Part shown: piece after piece, positions 32,222 to 39,583 of the stretch
Layout of the letters: every line of letters starts with the position of its first letter
Numbering within the stretch: position 1 is the stretch's first letter
From: a bacterium
Lineage (GTDB): Bacteria > SM23-81 > DAOVCL01
NCBI GenBank assembly: GCA_029932675.1
Contig: JAOZPP010000008.1
Location: 1-64,000, forward strand
Length of the DNA stretch: 64,000 nt
Direction of reading: 5' to 3'
The notes under the pieces: generated by a model
Databases searched by the model: none
What the model saw: the letters and a program-made list of their open reading frames with translations, nothing else
Told to the model about the DNA's origin: nothing
Translations under genes and position numbers: made by a program

Positions 32222-35146
32222 TTATTTCAATAAGACCATCTTCTTAATGGAGGAGAAATCACCCGCCCTCAGCCTACAGAAGTAGATACCCGAGGCCATA
32301 CTATGAGCATTCCAGGTGATGGTCTTATAGCCAGGAGCCTGTTTCTCATCCACCAAGGTAGCTACCTTCTCCCCTAAGATGTTGTATACCTCCAAAAGAA
32401 CGTGGATCGTGCTCGTAGCTCGTGAACCCTCTTCTGCCAGACCCTTAAGGTTAGTGTGGGAGGAGTGATCTCCGGGTAACGAGTAACGAATAACGGTAGT
32501 GGAGTTAAACGGGTTGGGGTAGTTCTGTTCCAGGGCAAACTCCTTGGGTAAATTGCTCTTCCCAGCTTTGACTACCCATTCCACAGATAGAGGTTGCACC
32601 TTAGACCCATATATCTCAACATTCTTCCAACTCAGCCCCATATTACCCTTCTTCTTAACCTCAAAGGCTACCTTACCAATCCGATGTGTCCCAGGCTTCA
32701 GCAGCTTGGCCATCTCTATGTCTGGCACAGCCCCTATCCGCACTACTCCTGCTTGCCGAGTATCCACCGCCCAGAAGTCATACTCATCCCCACCTTCTAC
32801 TTCCTTGAACAGCAGAGTGGTAGCGTCATAGCCCAGGGAGATGTCCAACCCACATACCGACTCAGCTACCGTCAGATCAACAGGTACCTGCACCAATCCA
32901 TCATTTATTACAGGATTCCCGGCTACCAACTTGTCCATCGCACCCAACCTGCTTACTGAGGGTTTATAGGGCACAGTTTTGCCCCCCATGCAGAATCGAT
33001 GCCAGATACAGTGCAAATTATCCTCAGTAGGGTCGATACCACAGTTCGGGTAGGGAGGTGGAGGGAGAATAGACTTTGGAACTCCAAAGATGAATTGTAA
33101 CGCCATCAAAGGATCATTGGTCAGAATACTACCGTCATCATCGTAATCGGCAGCGTCCTCACAGGAAGCAGGAAATGCCCCAGGAACTCCAAAGATCGAC
33201 TGTAGCTCCATCAGGGGGTCCTGGGTCGACACCACCCCATCGCTATTATAGTCCCCCCGGATGAACTGATTGCTCCCTCCCCATACGACGGTCATCGCAG
33301 GATCACCTAAAAGACAAAGCTGATAGTAACACCATCTTATTGCTCCATATTCGTCTGATGAGACGTATGCTGCATTGTCCTCCTTGGAGTCATCAAAAGA
33401 TAATCCCAAGGTGACCAAGCCTTCCCCGAAGATGGCATCGAAAAACTGCCTATCGAACAATTGATTGGGTCCACAAGTGTTATCCATATACCCCCAGCCA
33501 AAACGCGTATTGCCGATGAAGGCCACTGCTCCATAGGGGCCGGAAGTAAAATGTTCGGATATGGCATCAGTACCTGGGTGTACTCTCCCATCTCCATAAG
33601 GAGGGGGAGGTTCCCGGTTGTCGAAAGCGTTAGAATAGCAGCCCTGACAGTAGACGATATAATAGCCACCGCTAATCCCATCATTGGTTAACGCTGTATC
33701 GACATCATCATTTACCATCCTCATCGTATAGGAGACATTGGAGTGGCCTAGGTGATTTACCAGGTTTACCCCTCCATTGAGTAAGGGAATGAGAGTATAC
33801 TTATCCCACCGTTCTGGATCAAGGTCTCTGTCGTATAAGGTGGTCACTTGAAAGCGGTCCGGAAATCCGGCAGTGGTGAAGCCGCAGGTGCTACAGCTAT
33901 CCTTCACCTCATCCTTATAATCTCCCCCCCATACTGTACTTCCTACTCCCAGGTACTCACCTACCATCAAGGCCCTGTTAACATCCCCCCACACCGGTTG
34001 TTGTTGATAGGAGATCACCTTGTGGATGAAATTGTCAGCCTCGGTTGTCGTATTAACGCAAGCCCGGCCAACCGATACCTCGGCAAAAAGGTCCACCTCC
34101 CCTCCATCAGGACCATCATTCGGCTCACCATAAATATTGTTCTGGTTATAGTCGAATGTCCCATCTAAGCATCCGTAGTAGAGATCTGCTGGAATGTCAT
34201 AGTCTGTCCATCCGGAAGCAGATCCATAGAAACCCTTATGAGGAATTAGATCATCATCACCGCCTAAAAGAACATAGCTTATCCCAAAGGTTTGGTAGTA
34301 AAGGGTGATCAGATTACGTATCAGCTCCGGCGTGGCCTCACCAGTTATGGTTCGGACAACAGCAGATAGCCCTCTCGAATTGTAGTAGTCTGCTAGACTC
34401 TGAAAACTGGGGACAAGATCATTGGTGGTGATGATAAGATAATCATAAGTTGTTTGAGAAGGTGGCAAAGACGCTGTCTGGGGATATCTCCGCAGAGCAT
34501 GATAAGAGGCGATCTCCTGTGGGTTGTCCACCAATCTCTTCACCCGTGCTTGGACGTTGGGAGAGTTCCTGATCATCCGCTCGCTCTCCGCCAGGGCCTT
34601 TGTTGATCTCCGGGTAGTTATCTTCAACTCCAATTGAGGGAAATATAAAAGTGTCCGATCTTTGGGCATATATACTACTGGATAGAGATTAATTAGGACA
34701 ATTCGATAGCCACAGACTCTCTGGATGGAGACCAGATCATAAAGCTTAGCTGGATATTGATTGGGGGAAGCATAGATCTTCGGGTCTGGTGCCACTGGCT
34801 TCAATCGATACGGAAAGGATATGGGGATAACAGGTTGCCCGGGTTTTATCAGGTAACCACTACCGAACCTCTCCATTTTGGGGTGGAAAACCTGCACAGA
34901 GTCAACATTGAAACCCGCCGGGAGCAGCACCTTCACGCTTTTCACTGGTAGAACCGGTTTCCCCACCTGACCTAAAGAAGGCACTCCCTCGATGGAAACC
35001 TGATCATAAGACCCGATTCTTTGGATAGTGGGCGGAGGAAATCTAAAGCTTAACCTAATCGTCCTCGCAGATCCACTTACCTGGGAGGTTATAGTGAGGG
35101 AGAAAGGTATCAATAGGAACCCTAAGGCTATCTTTCCTCTTTTCAT
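32222..35146 (-). CDS. Secreted C25 (gingipain-like) peptidase with dockerin-like repeats, cohesin-like domain and T9SS type A sorting domain
   Basis: YDYLIITTNDLVPSFQSLADYYNSRGLSAVVRTI; His in NHLGHSN, Cys in YCQGCYSNAFD; GDYNSDGVVSTQDPLM / DYDDDGSILTNDPLM; C-term NYPNPFNSTTVIRYSLP...GYKTITWNAHSMASGIYFCRLRAGDFSSIKKMVLLK. Confidence 0.88.
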   Translation of the reverse strand: MKRGKIALGFLLIPFSLTITSQVSGSARTIRLSFRFPPPTIQRIGSYDQVSIEGVPSLGQVGKPVLPVKSVKVLLPAGFNVDSVQVFHPKMERFGSGYLIKPGQPVIPISFPYRLKPVAPDPKIYASPNQYPAKLYDLVSIQRVCGYRIVLINLYPVVYMPKDRTLLYFPQLELKITTRRSTKALAESERMIRNSPNVQARVKRLVDNPQEIASYHALRRYPQTASLPPSQTTYDYLIITTNDLVPSFQSLADYYNSRGLSAVVRTITGEATPELIRNLITLYYQTFGISYVLLGGDDDLIPHKGFYGSASGWTDYDIPADLYYGCLDGTFDYNQNNIYGEPNDGPDGGEVDLFAEVSVGRACVNTTTEADNFIHKVISYQQQPVWGDVNRALMVGEYLGVGSTVWGGDYKDEVKDSCSTCGFTTAGFPDRFQVTTLYDRDLDPERWDKYTLIPLLNGGVNLVNHLGHSNVSYTMRMVNDDVDTALTNDGISGGYYIVYCQGCYSNAFDNREPPPPYGDGRVHPGTDAISEHFTSGPYGAVAFIGNTRFGWGYMDNTCGPNQLFDRQFFDAIFGEGLVTLGLSFDDSKEDNAAYVSSDEYGAIRWCYYQLCLLGDPAMTVVWGGSNQFIRGDYNSDGVVSTQDPLMELQSIFGVPGAFPASCEDAADYDDDGSILTNDPLMALQFIFGVPKSILPPPPYPNCGIDPTEDNLHCIWHRFCMGGKTVPYKPSVSRLGAMDKLVAGNPVINDGLVQVPVDLTVAESVCGLDISLGYDATTLLFKEVEGGDEYDFWAVDTRQAGVVRIGAVPDIEMAKLLKPGTHRIGKVAFEVKKKGNMGLSWKNVEIYGSKVQPLSVEWVVKAGKSNLPKEFALEQNYPNPFNSTTVIRYSLPGDHSSHTNLKGLAEEGSRATSTIHVLLEVYNILGEKVATLVDEKQAPGYKTITWNAHSMASGIYFCRLRAGDFSSIKKMVLLK

Positions 35147-35155
35147 CGTTCCCTC

Positions 35156-38100
35156 CTATTTTAATAGAACTATTCTACGTGTGGCAGTATAGCCACCTGT
35201 CTGCAACCTCAGAAGATAAATACCCGAGGCCAGACCACTGGCATTCCAGGTAACACTCTTGTAACCAGGGGGTTGCTTCCCATTCACCAGGGTGGCCACT
35301 TTTTCCCCTAAGATGTTGTATATCTCCAAAAGAACGTGTATCCTGCTCGTAGCTCGTGAACGATCTACGGGTAACGAGTAACGAATAACGGTAGTTGCAT
35401 TGAAGGGATTGGGATAGTTCTGGGAGAGGCTGAAGTATTGGGGAAGGTCCTCTGCCCGATTCTCGGATAGGCCTACTGGGATAAGCTGAAAGTCCACCAC
35501 CGTAGTCTCTGCCTCAATACTCTCCACTCCTGGTTGAGCTAAGCTTCCATAGCCTTCCTTAGAGACTGAGACCTTGTAGGTGTCGGGGAGCACATAGGAG
35601 ATGCTATAATAGCCATCTCCAGTAGTGGTATCCTCACCTACTACCAGTGTGTCCTTCTCAATCTGCACCAATACACCTTGTAGGGGATTCTCATCGTTAT
35701 CCTTTACCCAGCCGGCAATACAACTCCCAGGAGATTTAGCCCATACCGTGTCACTGCCCTGAAAGCTTCCTGCCCCTGTGACTGTGCCGCTAATGGTGGC
35801 AGAAGTACAGTGAAGGGGATCAATAACTCGCAGTGCAGTGAGTTGATCGAAGGTAACCATTAGATCCTCTTGCCCATCATTATCATAGTCGCCAACAACC
35901 CAGGGTTCTGGATAAGGTTGCATACTCTTACCTCCGCATCCACGCAGGGTAACCTCCGTTATATCCTCCACGGGAATCCCATCTGAGAGTTCGATATAAC
36001 ATTCAACAGGAGGAAGATCAGGGACCAAATCCAAAGTATCAGGAACGAATTGGACAACAACCTTTGCTGGACCTACCCTAAGGTGCAGGGGAATAGTGAC
36101 CAGGGAATCCAAGGGATCGTTACTGGAGACGAAAATGTTTGCATAGTAATCATCAGAGGGAAGATCAGTTACATTGAAGACCATTGCTACATCGACTCCA
36201 TCCCCAGCCTGAATGGTGCCGGAAGCAGGGCCGTAATCACACCACCTCTTATCTACATGATATCGATAAATAGGTCCGTCCCAATCAGATACAAGAATAT
36301 AATTGCCATCGTAGGTGATACCATCGTAGCAGGGTTGGTTGTGTATAGAGTTAAAGGAATTTATCTCCAGAGCACTGGTGAAGGATACATCCCACGAACG
36401 AGCAATCCTATCCGCTGATCCAATTGTCCATAGGAGACCATATGCCCAGGTGGCACCGCTGACCGCATCTCCAATACTGGCATTTACAGTCCGGACAACT
36501 ATCCCAGAAGTATCTACCTGGTATAATGTTGGGTTGTCAACCCAACTCGCCTCCGATAGCCATAAATAATTGCCATCCCAGGCAATGGCCGGTTGGGAGA
36601 TTAAGGGAGCAGCAAATGAACCAATGTTATTACCAGTGGTATCGTATTCGTAGATCGTTGAGCTATTACTCCCGATCCACAGATTGGTTCCATCGAAGGT
36701 TAAGCCATAGGGAGAACTATGAATGGCATATTGGGCTAATACATCCCCAGAGACAGAGTCCATTTTATAAAGGATTCCATCATCAAGGTCAACCCCCCAG
36801 AGATTGATGCCATCAAAGGTGAGCCCAGTGCATCCGGTAAATGGAAGCCTTAACCGACTCACTCTATTGCCAAAGTTTGCTAATAGATCATCCGTGAGGG
36901 TGTAGTGCAATGGTCCGGTCCCCCTATTGGTAATAGTGAGGGTATGAAATAAATCAATCTGTCCTGGGGACAAAGCTACATCAAAAGACGTTGGAGTAAT
37001 TCCGATGTTAGGCGGAAAATTCCCTGAACCTTTCATAAGAACCCAAATGAGGGGGTCATCTGGATCATTTGATGTAATGGATAAAACTCCAAACTGGTCA
37101 CCTAAGCTGGTGGGAGCAAACACAACCGCCACCTCTTGAGTCATGCCTACATCCAAGGTGAAAACAGTGGGCTGGACGGTAAAATGCTCATTGCTACTGG
37201 CAATACCAGTAACATCCAATACAGTGGTGCCCACATTGTGTACCAGAAGCTTCAAGGTCTTTGGGAATCCAAGACTGGTTTCTCCGAAATCGAGCAGATC
37301 AGGTTGCACACCAATGACCGTTTTTTGGGGCACGATACCTGATGAAAGCTGTGCGTAAACACAGTCACCCTGGACGGTGGGGACCGGAGGATCATCTGAT
37401 GTCACCGTATAGTAGGGTATTCTCGACCTATAATTGCCATAGTATTCAATGGAAAACTTTTTGATCTCCCCGGTTGTGCTACTTCCGCGATCATAGGCCT
37501 CCAACCAGTAGTTAGAGGAGTCTCCATCAATCAACTCGCTGATATCAAAGACGATGTCATTTGCAGGAAAAGGCCATGGACCGGCATTAGTATACTTGGG
37601 GTTGAATTCTTTCACCTGGTCAGGGTTACCTAAGTCACCTGAACCGATCCTTATCAAACATCTATTTCTTTCGGGATAATCTATGTTAAAGACTGAAACA
37701 AGTGTGGGCTGATAGCCAATGCGATCGTAATAATACATACAGTATTCAACCCTCTGCCTCATCGCTTCGTAGGACATCCACCAACATCCATCACTGTCCT
37801 CCTCTCCATTCCAGGTTGGCCCCCAGGAATTGGCGATCTTGAATGCCCCATAACGAACCTCCCCCTCCTCTACATACGATTTGCTATCATCGAATCCCAC
37901 CACCGTATTAAGATGGTTAAAAAGTGGGTTGACATAGTTATCCAATGTGGCCATCTCATGTAGCTGGTATCCATCAACACCTATTACTGGAAGGATGGTG
38001 GGCACAGATAGCAGCAAGTTCCTCAAATTCTGGATTGATGAACTCAGATCGATATACCTTATACCATCTGCCTCTGCCCGGTAAAGCGGAGCCTCCCTCC

Positions 38101-38779
38101 AGGCCGATTCTGAGGGCCAACTTGAGTGGTCATCGGGATCATTGGGCATCTCCTTCCAGGTGCAAGCACCAATTCTCTGGAGCACATCCCAGGCATCATC
38201 AGGGCTACTCCCGCAATTACATCCCCTATTGATCTGGTGATAGATGAAAGCAGGACTGAATATCTTATCCTGATAAGCACTTGATGGATGGCCGTAATAA
38301 ATCCCTCCTACCCAATCTGCTGCGGAAAGGTCCCAGTTGTGCTCCTCTGCCTCCTGAAATGTCTTCGCATAGTAAACTATAGCCCAACAGGTGCAAGAAC
38401 CTTGCATACCCTGGCTACCAATGGGCGGGAAGAACTTGCTCTGGCTGTGATCTATATGGATAACTCCCTTGCGTTGCGGATCGGTGAGGATGATTTCATC
38501 TACCATCTTGGCCTCTTGGGCTATCTCTTCCCAGCCTTTTTCAGTGGGTGGCTGCAGACCTGTGCCGTGGCCATCAATTATCTCATTGTAATTCTTCCCT
38601 TCCTTGTAGGTGCCGAAGTGTTGCTTTAGCTTTTCCAACTCATCAGGCCTGATCTTATGGGATACCTCAATGAAGTTCCTCTTGGCCAGAACAGTTGAAC
38701 CAAAGAGAAAACAACTCAAGTTGGCAACCACAGCCAAACTTATTGCCAGTTTAAACCTAAACCCTTGTGGAATAGGCAT
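35156..38779 (-). CDS. Secreted C1A papain-like peptidase with Ig-like/ASH-type repeats, carboxypeptidase-regulatory-like domain and T9SS sorting domain
   Basis: GSQGMQGSCTCWAIVYYAKTFQ (Cys), HLNTVVGFDD (His), FKIANSWGPTWNG (Asn); SLGFPKTLKLLVHNVGTTVLDVTGI; C-term NYPNPFNATTVIRYSLP...RIVLLK. Confidence 0.88.
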   Translation of the reverse strand: MPIPQGFRFKLAISLAVVANLSCFLFGSTVLAKRNFIEVSHKIRPDELEKLKQHFGTYKEGKNYNEIIDGHGTGLQPPTEKGWEEIAQEAKMVDEIILTDPQRKGVIHIDHSQSKFFPPIGSQGMQGSCTCWAIVYYAKTFQEAEEHNWDLSAADWVGGIYYGHPSSAYQDKIFSPAFIYHQINRGCNCGSSPDDAWDVLQRIGACTWKEMPNDPDDHSSWPSESAWREAPLYRAEADGIRYIDLSSSIQNLRNLLLSVPTILPVIGVDGYQLHEMATLDNYVNPLFNHLNTVVGFDDSKSYVEEGEVRYGAFKIANSWGPTWNGEEDSDGCWWMSYEAMRQRVEYCMYYYDRIGYQPTLVSVFNIDYPERNRCLIRIGSGDLGNPDQVKEFNPKYTNAGPWPFPANDIVFDISELIDGDSSNYWLEAYDRGSSTTGEIKKFSIEYYGNYRSRIPYYTVTSDDPPVPTVQGDCVYAQLSSGIVPQKTVIGVQPDLLDFGETSLGFPKTLKLLVHNVGTTVLDVTGIASSNEHFTVQPTVFTLDVGMTQEVAVVFAPTSLGDQFGVLSITSNDPDDPLIWVLMKGSGNFPPNIGITPTSFDVALSPGQIDLFHTLTITNRGTGPLHYTLTDDLLANFGNRVSRLRLPFTGCTGLTFDGINLWGVDLDDGILYKMDSVSGDVLAQYAIHSSPYGLTFDGTNLWIGSNSSTIYEYDTTGNNIGSFAAPLISQPAIAWDGNYLWLSEASWVDNPTLYQVDTSGIVVRTVNASIGDAVSGATWAYGLLWTIGSADRIARSWDVSFTSALEINSFNSIHNQPCYDGITYDGNYILVSDWDGPIYRYHVDKRWCDYGPASGTIQAGDGVDVAMVFNVTDLPSDDYYANIFVSSNDPLDSLVTIPLHLRVGPAKVVVQFVPDTLDLVPDLPPVECYIELSDGIPVEDITEVTLRGCGGKSMQPYPEPWVVGDYDNDGQEDLMVTFDQLTALRVIDPLHCTSATISGTVTGAGSFQGSDTVWAKSPGSCIAGWVKDNDENPLQGVLVQIEKDTLVVGEDTTTGDGYYSISYVLPDTYKVSVSKEGYGSLAQPGVESIEAETTVVDFQLIPVGLSENRAEDLPQYFSLSQNYPNPFNATTVIRYSLPVDRSRATSRIHVLLEIYNILGEKVATLVNGKQPPGYKSVTWNASGLASGIYLLRLQTGGYTATRRIVLLK

Positions 38780-38865
38780 CTTAAATCACTCCTTTGTTAT
38801 TCTTTGATTGACTGTGGGGATGTTAGGAAATGCTGAAAATTCCGGTTGTAATTCCTCCTCTCCTT

Positions 38866-38967
38866 TTTAAGCAAAAAAGGCCCTCCATCTTGCCCATGGG
38901 ACAAAAAGAGAGCCTTTAAAGGTTTTTCATTCTACCTCACCCCCTTAAAGATCAAAGGGATTTTTTT
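38866..38967 (-). ncRNA. Structured leader / sRNA candidate, copy R1
   Basis: ~100-bp near-identical copy of 42182-42282; - strand GGCTCTCTTTTTGTCCCATGGGCAAGATGGAGGGCCTTTTTT terminator-like hairpin, upstream CCCTTTGATCTTTAAGGG hairpin. Confidence 0.5.
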
Positions 38968-39110
38968 CCTTTTACACCTATGGTGGTGCAACAAAAAATA
39001 TGGAATAGGCAGCTATAGGCATTAGCTGACGAAAGGAAATTCCATAAGTCAACCACTTACGCAACCTGAAAGGTTGCGGCTACCCTATTTTGCGACTTTT
39101 GCCTAATTAT

Positions 39111-39491
39111 CACCTATCACTACTGTCCGGTTATTAGTTGAATAATGACAATTGCTTATAGCATTCGCCCTTCAGCTCTTTGCGAGCGAAATCCGTAAGC
39201 ACCTGTAAGATAGGCGATTTTTCGAAAACGGTGACGCTCAGACTCTGTAGAATTGTGTAGAGACTGAGGTCCAGATGAGCCCGTTTCTTAACAATGGCGA
39301 CGAGGACAAACACTGAGATGGCAGTCCATATTGGAGTCTTCACGGCATTTTCGGATGCGCCGTAGAAAGTGGAATGACCATAGTATACAAAGGATTTGAA
39401 ATCGATAACAGTTATTTTCGCTCGCAACTCAATTTCATCAATGCAGTTACAACAAAGTCAAGAGCAAACAATCGGACAGTAGTGATCACCT
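39111..39491 (-). mobile_element. Internally deleted IS4-type (DUF4372-like transposase) insertion remnant including CACCT target-site duplications
   Basis: 14-bp perfect IRs atcactactgtccg (39116-39129) / cggacagtagtgat (39473-39486) flanked by CACCT (39111-39115, 39487-39491); encodes transposase C-terminus. Confidence 0.85.
39134..39427 (-). pseudogene. Truncated IS4-family transposase (C-terminal fragment)
   Basis: NAVKTPIWTAISVFVLVAIVKKRAHLDLSLYTILQSLSVTVFEKSPILQVL matches the conserved C-terminus of DUF4372/IS4 transposases. Confidence 0.85.
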
Positions 39492-39497
39492 ATATAT

Positions 39498-39526
39498 AAT
39501 TTACTCCTTTGGCCTGTGGATGTCAA
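39498..39526 (-). promoter_or_regulatory. Predicted promoter (TTGACA-17-TAAATT) of the 38779/35146 unit, now adjacent to the IS remnant
   Basis: - strand CCCTTGACATCCACAGGCCAAAGGAGTAAATT; resembles the promoter-like sequence at 42296-42324. Confidence 0.6.
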
Positions 39527-39548
39527 GGGTTTTTTCGGCCCCTCGAAA

Positions 39549-39573
39549 GGGAGGGCCCTTTTGGACCCTCCCC
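39549..39573 (-). terminator. Terminator hairpin after the 39584 gene
   Basis: - strand ggggagggtcc-aaaa-gggccctccc followed by ttt. Confidence 0.7.
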
Positions 39574-39583
39574 TTATCGGGCC

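Noticed and set aside
38866-38967. R1/R2 as simple bidirectional terminators only
   Set aside because: Possible, but the ~100-bp conservation extends beyond the hairpins and each copy follows a related promoter, so kept as a finding rather than dismissed.
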